From Enoplosus armatus (taxonomy: Eukaryota; Chordata; Actinopteri; Centrarchiformes; Enoplosidae), in assembly GCF_043641665.1 (NCBI RefSeq), contig NC_092190.1, forward strand, positions 24,293,510-24,357,509: a stretch of DNA of 64,000 nt, read 5' to 3'. The position numbers and the translations under genes are program-made. Below, one piece after another: positions 1 to 10,372 of this stretch. The notes below the pieces were generated by a model. That model saw only the letters and a program-made list of their open reading frames with translations. It was not told where the DNA came from and searched no databases. How positions within the stretch are numbered: the first letter of the stretch is position 1; the number at the start of each line of letters is the position of its first letter.

Positions 1-160
1 TGTACCGGTGGAGTACATTTACTCAAGTACTCGACTTAGGTTTGAGGTACTTGTACTTGTAAAGCTGCTACATTTATTTGATAACTGTAGTAACTTTTAC
101 AGGTTCTGAATACAAAATAGAATCAAACGATTACTCATGATGTGTCTTCATACGTGGAGC
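1..160. repeat. Interspersed repeat, AGTACTT-rich family, copy 1
   Basis: The start of the window is rich in short motifs such as ACTCAAGTACT and GAGGTACTTGTACTTGT. A second, similar block in the same orientation lies at 1541-1690. This composition is familiar from a very abundant short interspersed fish repeat, but I cannot name the family. It is cut by the window edge and has no coding potential. Confidence 0.5.
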
Positions 161-1269
161 TCCCCAGCTGTATGTACGGCAGTTAGAATCAGCTTCATCG
201 TCAGCAGCTGCAACATTAATCACTAAGTATATTCATGATCCATTAATGTAATAATTCTAATTTGTAGGAGAGCGAGTAGCTTATTTCTGCTTTCAAAAGT
301 TAGTGTCGCTTTAATGTTTGCTTTCGCAGATTAAAGGCACCTTGTTGCCACCAGCAACAAAAAGCCTGATTCTTCTGTCTTTTCAAAATAAAGTCAGTGA
401 CATTCACTTCTATTGATTTAACTTAATAATAATAATAGAAGTATGTTATTCAGCCATGTGGTCAAGGTAAACACACACCAACTTATATTATATTACATTT
501 TATTATTGTTTTATTGTACAGGTCGTGTTTGTTGGGGCTGACAGGCTGGAGCTGCGTTCACGTGTTTAATTGCTCTCGGAGGACAAACGAGATAATGACC
601 TGCTGACCAGCTCTGACATCATTGTTGTGGTAATTAGTTCACTAACTTTGTTACACGAGCAATTAAAGTCAAACTGTGTGTAAGAATAACACAGCGTGGT
701 GGATCAGTTTGACCGCCGTTAGTGGTTAATGACACTGTGACCACTGGGTCATAATTAGCTGTTTCCAGACCGGCTGCAGCCCCCCCCCCCCCCCCCCCCC
801 CGAGGCCTGGCCTGTTGTTCTTCACAGTGGAGGTGACACACATGGGAGGTCACAGTAGAGGACACTAATGACACTCATTACTGCGTCCTTACATCAGCTG
901 TTATCTGAAGAAACTGCGTCATGCTAATTGGAAATCGCTTGTTTCATTCATTCCTCAGAGGAACACACACACACACACACACACTAAAAGACCTTACATC
1001 AGCTTTAGATGCACTTTCTGTTAACTTTGTTACCGTGTTGTGACTCTTTGACCTTCTGTGGGTTTTGGGTGACTTCATTAATAATCCTCACATTATTAGT
1101 AATTCCCCCTGACGTCACCGGCTCAACGTGAACTCTTGCTGTTGTTTTATCGTAGATTCACATCAAATGCATCAACAGGAACGTGTTGAAGCCGACGATC
1201 AGACAAAGCCGTGCACAGCTGGAAGAACGAAGTATCATATAAACTCCACGCTCATTTTCTATTGTACAT
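161..1269. other. Intergenic, no gene seen; poly-C and CA tracts
   Basis: I see no credible coding region. Simple tracts are visible: a poly-C run at about 780-801 and a CA dinucleotide run at 963-984. The short open frame over the poly-C tract is only low-complexity glycine. Confidence 0.6.
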
Positions 1270-1437
1270 TTGAAGCCTTTAAAACCAACCTCTGTCTCCG
1301 CAGTGCTGCTCATGGTGGGACCTGCTGGTCTCTGTAATAACATTATAAAGAGTCGGTCTAGACCTGCTCTGTTTGTAAAGTGTCATTTTGTTGTGATTTG
1401 GCGCTATATAAATACAATTGAATTGAATTGAATAGAT
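1270..1437 (+). repeat. SINE/LINE 3' tail ending in GAATT repeats
   Basis: The segment contains GATTTGGCGCTATATAAAT followed by AATTGAATTGAATTGAAT, a 3' end typical of a very common fish retroposon with a short tandem-repeat tail. The stretch before it (around 1340-1380) fits the body of the same repeat. Family assignment is from memory of the tail only. Confidence 0.55.
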
Positions 1438-1540
1438 AACCTCGATGACATCACTATGACGTCATCATCGCGTCAAACCGACAAGTAAAGTTTTTCTCCT
1501 TCTGAACTTCACAGATTTACTTTCTCAAGCTCCATGAACC

Positions 1541-1690
1541 AGTGGTGGAAGGTGACAAGAGTACATGTACTGTACAAATGTGAGGTACTTTACTCGAGTA
1601 CTTCCATTCATGCCACTATATACTTCTACTTGCTACAATTCAGAGGGAGATGTTGTGCTTTTTACTCCACTCCATTTCTTTAAGCTGTGA
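1541..1690. repeat. Interspersed repeat, AGTACTT-rich family, copy 2
   Basis: Starts at AGTGGTGGAAGGTGAC and continues with GAGGTACTTTACTCGAGTAC and TACTTCTACTTGCTAC, then TTTTTACTCCACTCCATTT. It resembles the block at the window start and runs in the same direction. It is non-coding; the element class is not determined. Confidence 0.5.
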
Positions 1691-2247
1691 TACTGTGAGC
1701 GAGCGAGTTTCACCTGCAGCTCATAGAGACGCTTCACATCGAAACATGAGCAAACTAAAGCAGCTCATTCTGTGCAGCTGTACTCTGTAAGAATCCACCT
1801 TTATGTAGTAATCAAGCACAGGTGTATCTATTTGATGTATATTTATATATTGTATTATCGATTTGATGTATATTTATTTATAGTCAGCCTTCATCAAGGT
1901 TCTCAAAACCAAACTGTTAATCAACAGGCAGCAGATCATATAACAGGCACTCATAAATATACATTTACTTTGTATATTTCTCTTTGAACTTTTTTCTTTA
2001 TATATGACTATTTATTCCTGTAGCTTTAACTGCAGAAGTGTATTTGACTCACTCTTAAATGAAGACACACATCAGCTGTTTTGGACGATGTTCGAGGTTT
2101 ATTGATGAGCAGATATGTGACTGGCACCACAGTAAACTGAGGAGATATCTCAGCAGCTTCAGTATGTGTGCAGAATGTCGACAGTGAAAGATGATGATAC
2201 AGTGAATCAGTCATGAAACCACATCTCTGCATTATCAGTGCATTAGT
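1691..2247. other. Intergenic, 3' flank of first OR gene; nothing recognised
   Basis: AT-rich DNA between the repeat and the stop codon of the minus-strand OR gene. Part of it will be that gene's 3' untranslated region. I see no further gene. Confidence 0.5.
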
Positions 2248-3162
2248 TCACAGACAGAACAACCTCCTCAGGTGTTTAGAAATGTCTTTCATCTTCAGTC
2301 CGTATATGATTGGATTAAAGAGAGGATGATACAAAACCACTTGTAAAGTTATTATTAAATGTGTAGTTTTTGGGATATCTGACTCTAGTCGAACTATAAT
2401 GACGTCATAAGTAACAAAACAGGAAAAGTTGATTAAAACCATCAGGTGGGGTAAACAGGTCTGTGCAGCTTTAGTCCTGACTTCTCTGCAGCTGCGATAG
2501 GCTATTATAAGTATCCTGGTGTATGTAAAAAGGATGAAGAGCACGGGGAGAAGTGCGACATTCAGCAACATGAACACACCATATATACTCAGAGCTCTTG
2601 AGTGCACACACTGAAGTTTGTAAATCGAATTGTTACAAAAAAAACCTTTCAAAGTAAAGCTACAGAGTTTGGTATTAACATTTAGAACAACTGCCACTGC
2701 AGTCTCACAAGCCGGCAGGAACCAGGCTAAAACCAGAAAGACACTGATGGTGGTTTTCCTCATGATAGTTGCATATTGCAGAGGTTTACATATAGACACA
2801 TACCTGTCATAGGCCATGGCTGCCAGCAGTAAGAACTCTGAATAGACCAGAATGTAATATAAAATAGCTTGAAAGAAACAGGCTGAATATGATATGATCT
2901 GTTTTTCAGACAGAAAGTCGATCAGAAGCTTTGGGTAGATATTAGTGCTGAAAAGAACAGAGTTCAGTAACAGAGCTGCGATGAAGATGTACATAGGCTC
3001 ATGGAGGTTTTTGTGAATGCAGATAAGACATATGATGATGGAGTTACAGCAGATTATCAGAATATATACTGTGAACATGACCACAAAGTAAAGATATCTG
3101 TATTTGTACAGTTCTACATGTCCACCAAGAGTTATATATGTTACATTTAATTCAGCGTCCAT
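2248..3162 (-). CDS. Olfactory receptor, intact (OR 1)
   Basis: A 304-residue seven-transmembrane odorant receptor of the class A GPCR family, expected in the ciliary membrane of olfactory neurons. The start is the ATG at 3162 (M-D-A-E-L-N-V-T-Y), which matches every other OR here; an in-frame ATG nine codons upstream is not shared. Visible features are an N-glycosylation site NVT at residues 6-8, PMYIFIAALL at the start of TM2, AYDRYVSIC after TM3, three EC2 cysteines, KAAQTC at the start of TM6, and NPIIYG in TM7. Oddities: the SY motif at the end of TM5 reads AY, and the C-terminal tail stops a few residues early, at LFCL. It is one of only two minus-strand ORs in the array. The ligand is unknown. 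Confidence 0.93.
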   Translation of the reverse strand: MDAELNVTYITLGGHVELYKYRYLYFVVMFTVYILIICCNSIIICLICIHKNLHEPMYIFIAALLLNSVLFSTNIYPKLLIDFLSEKQIISYSACFFQAILYYILVYSEFLLLAAMAYDRYVSICKPLQYATIMRKTTISVFLVLAWFLPACETAVAVVLNVNTKLCSFTLKGFFCNNSIYKLQCVHSRALSIYGVFMLLNVALLPVLFILFTYTRILIIAYRSCREVRTKAAQTCLPHLMVLINFSCFVTYDVIIVRLESDIPKTTHLIITLQVVLYHPLFNPIIYGLKMKDISKHLRRLFCL

Positions 3163-3303
3163 TAAGATTCTCCAAACCAAAGCGTTCATCGAAAGGCAGG
3201 CAGATCATGTAACAGACATAAAAACAGAAGAGAGTCTCACTTTGAAGACAGCAGTGACATATTACCTGTACTGTAAATGTATCTGTGAGGTCTTATTCAG
3301 TCA

Positions 3304-3400
3304 CAGATGCCAAAGTGAAGAAAATGAAGTGTTTGCGTCTGTGGGATGTTTTTATCAGACTGCCTCATCCTCCATGGATCTCATTAAACTCTCCACTAAC
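3304..3400 (-). promoter_or_regulatory. Conserved OR leader block, upstream of OR 1
   Basis: Read on the minus strand this contains GAGAGTTTAATGAGATCC, ATGGAGGATGAGGCAGTC and TGATAAAAACATCCCACAGAC, as upstream of the other ORs. The site that reads CAGGTATCTG in most genes reads TTGGCATCTG here, so the donor-like GT is GC. It ends about 140 bp before the ATG. It is either a 5' untranslated exon or a promoter-proximal element; the sequence does not decide. Confidence 0.6.
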
Positions 3401-4429
3401 AGAACTTCAGCCAACGCCTCCTGAACCCACAGGTGTTGTTTGACCTCTTGACTCTGCGCCTCCCTGATTCATCGTGTTTTACATTATAATGGAAATGGGC
3501 TCAATAAGACAAGCCAACATATGACAAGCCAACATTCACTTCAGTGACTAAAAGACCTGGACAACACCTGAGATAATCACCTGGGGTCGAGCATGACCTC
3601 GTCTTCTCATCAGACGCAACATTGTGAGACTGTTCTCGCAAAAAAACACAACAGAAGAGTTTAATTTCAGCAAGTGACCCAAAACAACGTGTTTACGCTC
3701 AAGTGCAAAGCCGCTTAGGAAGAAGTCAGGTGACGTTATAGAGCGACAAACTGTGCGTAGGTGGCAGGTCGGGGGTGGATGGACGGGTCGACAAAAATCA
3801 TCATCATCATTAACACGAGGGACAGCTGTTGGTTTCCTGTTTCCCTGCTTTCCTACAGGATATTTGTTTGTGGTTAAAAATGTGACAGAGACAGATGCTA
3901 TACTGCAGGTGACAAATGCAAATAATGACACCCATATATGGGAATCATTAATTCTACTGTTCTGCAGCTACTATTAAATATTGAAACAGGGCAATTAAGC
4001 TTATAAATATCATATCTGGAATAGAAATAATCAGCAAAATAACATTGTAATAATTTCCAAGAAAGCAAAACAAGAAACTTACGTGAAATGATAAGCATTT
4101 AAATAAAAACTGCATCACACCACTCGCTCAAGGATCAAAGAAATGCAGTCATGTTGGTGCTAGCAAACATCTGCCTCTAATTAGCTAAACTAATCAACTA
4201 CTACAGGAGAAAGGACCCGTTATCCAGAGTGTTCAAGCTCTCTTCAGCTCAATGTTCAGCTCAGTCCGCTACCGTCACCAAAAGACCGGCACCCACCAAA
4301 ACAGAGCCCAATACAAAGTCCACTTAGCTTGCTTGCTAACACGGACAAATTGCTAGCTAGCTAACGTGGACGTGGCGGAGCAGGAGACCTCAGGTATATT
4401 TTTAAAGGCAACTTTAAAAAAGTGAGTTT
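3401..4429. other. Intergenic, no gene recognised
   Basis: About 1 kb without a convincing reading frame. The longest frame (127 codons, minus strand, 3548-3931) has no recognisable domain and no repeats in the window. Short tandem runs such as GCTAGCTAGCTAAC near 4350 are visible. Confidence 0.5.
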
Positions 4430-5600
4430 TTAAAAGTGTTTTAAAGGAAGATGCAGAGTTCCAAAGTCTGGGAGCCCCGACTGCAAATGCTCCATCACCT
4501 TTGTGAATCAATCTGGACCTTGGAACAACAAGGAGCGAAGCATCTGCAGATCTCAGTGGGTGGGAAGGGACATAAGGCAGTAAAAGATAAATAACTTGTG
4601 GCTAGGCCTCTCAGGGTTTTGTAAGTGATCAGCAATATCTTAAAAGCAATTCTAACAGCAGCTGGTACCCACTGTGAGGACGCCAGGATCGGTGAAAGGT
4701 GCTCATGTTTCCTGGCCGAGTCAAAATCCTGTTCAAGAGTCCAGATGTTTGGCAGAGAGAAATGGTCTAAACCTAGAAATGTTTCAGAGGTGATGAAAGC
4801 AGGACTGAACCACTGATTTAACATGTTTGTCTAGACATTTGATTAAAAATGACATCAAGATTCCTGCAGTGTTGCGTTATTGAATGCGACAGTGAACCCA
4901 GACTGTTTGATGTTATGGTGTTAGCACTATCTTGACTTGTCTTTAGCATTTAGTTTGGGATGTCATGAAGGCAGTTGAGCAGGTTGACAGTGTTCTGGAA
5001 GTTGTTTGCGGGGTCACAGCTTAGATAGATCTGAGTGTCGTCTGCGTAAAAATGGAAACTGATATTATGATTGCGTATAAAGTGGCCAAGAGGGAGCATG
5101 TAAATTGAGAAGAGGATTTGACCCAGCACCAAGCCTCGCGGGACCCAACAGTAAAAAATCATCAAAATCGTTAAGATCAGAGAAATGAACAGGTGGCCTT
5201 TTTAAAAGTGGCTGAATAAGAGCACTTTTAAAACAATCAGGACTGGAAGCAGCTGATAAGGAACAGTTTAGAGGAGGAAACTGTGTTAAAAACGTCCTTC
5301 AGAAAGGTTGAGGTTGGTTTCTCAACTGTAATTGGGGAATCTGGGGGAGAAATTGAACTTCTGAGAGAAGAAGGAATGTAATTCTTCACACGTCTCGGGG
5401 GTGGCATCATTAGAGGTGGTAGGTGAAACATTATGCATTTGATTGGCATGAGAAACTCGGCAGGAATTGATCTTGCTGGGTTTAGCGGTTTGTCAATCGC
5501 GGAGAATAGACATTGAGCATTGTTTTGGTTATCGTGTAGTGTCGAGAAATGATTGTCTAGAAAGTTTCATTTCTTTCTTGCAGCTCTTGAATGCATTTTG
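4430..5600 (-). mobile_element. Degenerate L2-type LINE, reverse transcriptase part
   Basis: A broken non-LTR retrotransposon on the minus strand. From its 5' to 3' side one reads a pre-RT stretch (5237-5449), then an RT core with [20 protein letters not shown] and [11 protein letters not shown] at 4950-5165 (the YADD catalytic box at about 5037-5048). Next come the C-terminal L2 signatures HLSPILASSQWVP and FKILLITYKTLRGLA at 4495-4824, and a GAFAVGAP-like end near 4460-4490. Frames are interrupted by stops and frameshifts. No 3' tail repeat is visible. The YADD plus 'LASLHWLP'-like C-terminus argues for the L2/Maui branch. Confidence 0.8.
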
Positions 5601-5961
5601 TAAGATTTCAAGGTGAACCAGCAGCTTGGTCGTCCGCCACTTACGCTCTACTTACGCTTTAGTGTTCTTACTTGCACCCCATTCCTCCTAGGTGCTTTTG
5701 GTGTTACAGATACCTATTGGATTTTTGTAGGTGCAATGCTGTCAATAATTTGACCAAGACCAGCAGGGTGGCCCCCCACCCCCCAGCCTGGGACACCACA
5801 TCAGCATACTGACTGATAAACACAGCTATTGCATTTTCATAGATACAAGGCGTATTTACGGTTGTGACTGCAGTGTCAGGTCGCTGCAGTAAAGCAGGTG
5901 GAACAAGGCTTTTGGCTCCAGAGTTTGACAAAGTTGGTCACATGTCGTTGTTTCCTTTGGC
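5601..5961. other. Intergenic upstream of OR 2
   Basis: No gene seen. A C-rich run lies at about 5771-5784. Short frames on both strands look like chance. Confidence 0.5.
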
Positions 5962-6069
5962 GAAGAGTTTAATGAGATCCTCGGAGGGTGAAGCAATCTC
6001 ATTAAAACATTTCACAAACTCAGACTGTGCACTTTCTGAACTGTCATTCTAACAGCATTTTACAGTCAG
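5962..6069 (+). promoter_or_regulatory. Conserved OR leader block, upstream of OR 2
   Basis: Contains GAAGAGTTTAATGAGATCC, then GGAGGGTGAAGCAATCTCAT and ACTTTCTGAACTGTCATTC, ending CAG at 6067-6069 followed by GTAACTG. It is the OR 2 version of the block shared across the array. CAG|GTAACT is a reasonable splice-donor match, 129 bp before the ATG; no matching acceptor is obvious just before the ATG. Confidence 0.6.
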
Positions 6070-6198
6070 GTAACTGCGGATGAATAATCATTCAAATACA
6101 GATTATATAGTAAACCCTCCTCACAAAGTGAGCCTTCTTTACTCGGCATGTCTGTGATATTGTCTTCCTGGTTAACTGATTAATGCTGATTTTTGACA

Positions 6199-7119
6199 AT
6201 GGATGAAGCATCAAATGTAACATATATAACTCTCGGTGGGTTTGTGAAAGTGGAAAAATACAGATATGTTTATTTTGTGATTGTTCTTACGATATATGTT
6301 CTAGTAATCTGCTGTAATTCCACTATTGTATACCTGACTGTGATTCACCAAAACCTCCATGAGCCTATGTACATCTTCATAGCAGCTTTGCTAATCAACT
6401 CTGTTCTTTTCAGCACTGCGATCTACCCAAAACTTCTGATTGACTTTTTATCTGAGAAACAGATCATATCATATTCAGCCTGTCTCTTCCAATTTCATGT
6501 ATTTTACTCTTTAGGCGGTTCAGAGTTCTTTCTGTTGGCAGCCATGTCCTATGACAGGTATGTGTCTATATGTAAACCTCTGCAATATCCAACTATCATG
6601 AGGAAAACCACTATCAGTATTTTCTTGGTTTTGGCCTGGCTTGTGCCTGCTTGTCAGGTCGGGGGGGCAGCTGTATGGAGTGCTAACATAAAGCTCTGTA
6701 ACTTTACTTTGAAAGGAATCTTTTGTAACAATTCAATGTACAAACTTCACTGTGTGAGTTCAAGAGCGCTATCTGTGTATGGAATGATTGTTTTGCTGAG
6801 CATTGTATTTCTTCCTATGCTCTACATATTTTTCACATACTCAAAGATATTCATCATTTCCTATCGAAGTAGTAGAGAAGTCAGGACAAAAGCTGCACAG
6901 ACCTGTTTACCCCACCTGCTGGTTTTAATCAACTTTTCACTGTTGTGTACATATGATGTCATTATACTTAGACTGGAATCAGATATTCCCAAAACTGCAC
7001 GTTTAATAATGACTCTACAAGTGGTTTTGTATAATCCTCTCATTAATCCAATCATATACGGACTAAAGATGAAAGAAATCTCTAAACACCTCAAAAGGTT
7101 GTTGTGTCAAGTAAAATGA
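6199..7119 (+). CDS. Olfactory receptor, intact (OR 2)
   Basis: A 306-residue odorant receptor. The ATG at 6199 gives M-D-E-A-S-N-V-T-Y, matching the family start; the frame stays open six bases further up only through a TTG. Features are the NVT glycosylation site at residues 6-8, TM1 with CCNSTIVYL, TM2 PMYIFIAALLINSVLF, SYDRYVSIC after TM3, IISYRSSREVRTKAAQTC from TM5 into TM6, and NPIIYG in TM7. TM4/EC2 has its own sequence (VGGAAVWSANIK), where the paralogs differ most and where ligand specificity is expected to lie. The tail ends LLCQVK. A leader block of the shared type sits 129 bp upstream. Confidence 0.94.
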   Translation: MDEASNVTYITLGGFVKVEKYRYVYFVIVLTIYVLVICCNSTIVYLTVIHQNLHEPMYIFIAALLINSVLFSTAIYPKLLIDFLSEKQIISYSACLFQFHVFYSLGGSEFFLLAAMSYDRYVSICKPLQYPTIMRKTTISIFLVLAWLVPACQVGGAAVWSANIKLCNFTLKGIFCNNSMYKLHCVSSRALSVYGMIVLLSIVFLPMLYIFFTYSKIFIISYRSSREVRTKAAQTCLPHLLVLINFSLLCTYDVIILRLESDIPKTARLIMTLQVVLYNPLINPIIYGLKMKEISKHLKRLLCQVK

Positions 7120-8024
7120 TGTGTTGCATTAACACAGATAACGTACAGAAACCTCTTCTTAAGATTGTATGTTCGTGTACGTTTCGTGGCCTAGATGTCT
7201 GGTCCATGAAAAGTGTTGTTAATGTTTTGTTTTGATAACTAGCGCGTATCAAAGATCATTGTCAACTTCATCAATTTGACAATTATTCAAAAATCTGTTT
7301 TATTCTATCAGGAATCATAAGTTTCATTATTCATTTATCAGAACAGACACTTGTTATTAGTCAGAATCAGAATCAGAATCAGAAATACTTTATTGATCCC
7401 CCACATTCATATGAGTAACATGATTTCTGGCTTTATGATGATAAATTTCATAACGGCCATAAAGTTAAACATTTTAAATGTTGAAAAGTCAAGACTTTTA
7501 AGATGAATTAATGCTGTTGATTAATGTTTAAACTCTGAAGCCTTGAACACAAAAGCACTTGTTTCACAGATTTTTCCCTTGTAAGTTGTTAATATATTGA
7601 ATTCAAATAAAATATTTTTAGTAGCAATGTTGCGTTGCTATTATGTTCTCATGTTTGTGTCTATATTTTTATATTTGTCCAAAGTGCATTGTAGGAGCCA
7701 TTATTTATATGTTTATTATTTGCTGTTGATATTAAGTTTACCACAGGTGGCAGCGTAGAGCACAGGGCAGGTGTAACAGACCGTCTCATCATGCAGGGGT
7801 GACAGGGAGAGCTCACGGTTTTTATTGCTTACTTGCACACCAGCCATCTTATCATCATACAGGTTTTGTTTGCAATCTACAAAAGTAATTCTGCTGTAAC
7901 TTACATCTTCATTAAACAGGAATCTCACCCAACTGTAAAACTGCCTAGACATCTATTCCTTGAAGCGTGTCAAAGACAGGACTTCCCCAGCTGAGCGACT
8001 AACTGCTGGTCAGGATAGTCGCTA
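7120..8024. other. Intergenic 3' of OR 2; mostly unrecognised
   Basis: AT-rich DNA that holds the short LINE tail at 7361-7402 (listed separately). AATAAA-like sequences occur, for example near 7607. No coding region is convincing. Confidence 0.5.
7361..7402 (-). repeat. LINE 3' tail fragment, AGAATC repeats
   Basis: TCAGAATCAGAATCAGAATC followed by AGAAATACTTTATTGATCCC is the same 3' end found on the minus-strand LINEs at 39359, 44055 and 54944. Only the tail is present here, so this is a severely 5'-truncated copy, in the same orientation as the others. Confidence 0.75.
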
Positions 8025-8080
8025 CACACTTTGAGTTTACTTGTAATGAAATGTGCTATATAAATAAAATTGCCATTGCC
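8025..8080 (+). repeat. Retroposon 3' tail, TGCTATATAAATAAAATTGCC type
   Basis: GTAATGAAATGTGCTATAT followed by AAATAAAATTGCCATTGCC is a familiar fish L2/SINE 3' end with a short tandem repeat. The body of the element is not recognisable upstream. Confidence 0.5.
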
Positions 8081-8134
8081 AATGTTTTTGGTGCACACTA
8101 CTAATGTCTTAAGTTCATTCAACTGCCTATTCAT

Positions 8135-9590
8135 TCATCCATCCATCCATTTTCTTCCGCTTATCCGGGGCAGGGTTGCAGTGGCAGCAGGCTAAGCAAG
8201 GTAGTCCAGACGTCCCTCTCATCAGCAACGTTTCCCAGCTCCTCCTGGGGGATCCAGAGGCTTTCCCAGGCATGTTCTGGGTCTACCCCATGGGCTCCTA
8301 CCTGTTGGACGTGCCCGGAAAAAAACCTCCAAAGGAAGGTGTCCAGGAGGCATCCTGATCCATCCCGAACCACCTCAACTGGCTCCTTTCGACGTGAAGG
8401 AGCAGTGGCTCTACTTCAAGCTCCCTCCGGATGTCTGGGCTCCTCACCCAATCAGCCCAGCCACCCTGCAGAGGAAACTAATTTCAGCCATTTCTATCCA
8501 CGATCTCATTCTTTTGGTCACTACCCAAAGTTCATGACAATAGATGAGGGTTGGAACGTAGATACAGTTGTAAATTGAAAGCCTGCAGGAAGGCACACCA
8601 TGGCCTCAGACCTGTGCTGACTCTCATCCCAACCGGTTCACACTCAGCTACAAATCACCCGAGTGCATGCTGTAGGTCACTGTCTGATGAAGCCAACAGA
8701 ACCACATCATCTGCAGAGAGCAGAGACGCAATTCTGAGGTCCCCAAACTGGACACTCTTGCCTTGAGATTCTGTCCATGAATATCACGAACAGAACTGGT
8801 GACAAGGGACAACTGTGGCGGAGACCAACACTCACCAGTATCTATTTTTGCTGATAATACGGACACAGCTTTTACTTTGGTTATATAAGGACCGGATGGC
8901 TGGTATAAACGGCCCAGTACCCCATACTTCCCCCATACGTACACTCCACGGAACCCCTCGGGGGAAACGGTCATAAGCCTTCTCCAAGTCCACAAAACAC
9001 ATGTCGACTGGTTGGGCAAACTCCCATGACCCCCCCCCGTAACCCTGCGAGGGTAAAGAGCTGGTCCACTCGCCCACGGCCACGATGGAATCTGGATTGT
9101 TCCTCCTGTATCTGAGGTTTGAGCCTCCTTTCCAGCACTCTGGAATAAACTTTCCCGGGGCGGCTGAGCAGTGTGATGCCCTGATAACTGGGGCACACAC
9201 TCTGGTTCCCCTTTTTAAAAGCGGGAACCACCAACCTGGTCTGCCACTCCACAGGCACTCTCCTGGACCTCCATGCGACAACATTGTCGCAACATTGTCC
9301 AGAGCCTGGCGCCTTGCTTCTGAGGAGCTTCTTCACTACCCCAGCGACCTCTGCCAAAGATATGGATGAGGCATTCCCCGGGTCTTCGAACTCTGCGTCC
9401 TCAACAGAGGATGTGTTGGTCGGGTTCAGGAGTTCCTCAAAGTTCTCTTTCCACGGCTTGACAATATCAGGTTCAGCAGTTCTCCTCCCCTGCTGAAAAC
9501 AGCTTGAGCCAAGCCCTGCTTTCCCTTCCTGAGTCGCCGGTTTGCCAAAACTTCCTTGAGGCCTACCGAAAGTCCTTTGTAAAAAGCAAC
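8135..9590 (-). mobile_element. Degenerate non-LTR retrotransposon, RT domain, copy A
   Basis: A broken LINE on the minus strand. Its 3' end is on the left: CATCCATCCATCCATTTTC and CGCTTATCCGG, a tail common in fish. Reading leftward from about 9590, three overlapping frames carry RT signatures: EVAGVVKKLLRSKAPG, VPVEWQTRLVVPAFKKGN, GITLLSRPGKVYSRVLERR, then CFVDLEKAYDRFPRGVPW. The part that should encode the FADD catalytic box is out of frame at about 8690-8740. Several frameshifts and stops make it dead. A second copy of the same family is at 15595-16865, and an endonuclease fragment of the same type is at 27150-27735. I do not assign it to a clade. Confidence 0.85.
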
Positions 9591-10138
9591 ATTGTGCTGC
9601 ACTATTTCAATCACATGTTGTTAAACCAGAGACTAAGGCACTCGGCCTTCATTTTGATCTCAGGTTGTAACACTGTCGCGTTGACAAAACCTGTCCACAG
9701 ACAGACATACAAATAACACACAAACTCACAAGTTGAAAACAATACCAGCCACAAGCAGTTGCTAATAAGCTGCCTTCCATGGGTTTTGATAATTCTGCTT
9801 ACAGCTGTTTCAAATTATGTTGTTGCCAATGGCTTAAAATCAAATCCCCGACTTGTTAAGGGCCTCGTCACTGCCTCCAGAAATCAACTCTCGAGGGTCA
9901 AGCCAGTATCTGATGAAATAATCAGCACAACAATGAACAACATCATTGCATGTAAGACTTCAAACTGCATTTCTATGAAGTTGTGCAGTGTACCTTTACC
10001 TGCAGTATCTGTGTGTGTTGAACTGTAGTTAGTGAACGTGACGAGGGCCTCGCACTGGTAAGATTGTTGTTTGAGGAGGTGAAAAACCCCTCTGAGTTCA
10101 GGCCTCCAGAGTTTGAAGAAGTTTCTCACATGATGGAA
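9591..10138. other. Intergenic upstream of OR 3; partly duplicated upstream of OR 6
   Basis: No gene. The right end (from about 9990) is related to 20680-20864, including CAGTATCTGT, TGTAGTTAGTG and ATCAGGGCCTCGC-like text, then CCTCTGAGTTCAGGCCTCC and AGAGTTTGAAGAAGTTTCTC. So the duplicated OR unit starts well upstream of the leader block. Confidence 0.55.
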
Positions 10139-10240
10139 GAGTTAATGAGATCCATGGAGGATGAAGAAATGTCTTAAAATATTTCGTCGGACTCAAACAG
10201 TTCACTTTCTGAACACACACCAAGTGCAGTTTAAGGTCAG
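10139..10240 (+). promoter_or_regulatory. Conserved OR leader block, upstream of OR 3
   Basis: GAGTTAATGAGATCCATGG, then AGGATGAAGAAATGTC and CTCAAACAGTTCACTTTC, ending TTTAAGGTCAG followed by GTATGTG. The CAG|GTATGT is the best splice-donor match in the set. It is near-identical to the blocks of OR 6 and of the pseudogene at 23630, and lies 132 bp before the ATG. Confidence 0.65.
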
Positions 10241-10372
10241 GTATGTGTGAATGAATCAGCCAATCAAACACATGTTTGATGTTCATCTAATCTTCATAGT
10301 AAGACTTGTTTCTCACTTTATTCATTCACCTGTCTGTCTTATTCATTAATGGTTTAATTTGTGACGGTCTTC

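Noticed and set aside
634..843. 69-codon minus-strand frame with a Gly run
   Set aside because: It translates the poly-C tract at 780-801 and has no other coding support.
3548..3931. 127-codon minus-strand gene
   Set aside because: No domain, low-complexity Asp run, overlapping plus-strand frame; no support beyond length.
10361..10372. Longer N-termini for OR 2, 3, 6, 8 and 12-14 starting at GTG or TTG
   Set aside because: Vertebrate ORs start at ATG, and all paralogs align from the conserved M-D-x-x-x-N-x-T-Y; the extra codons are only an open frame.
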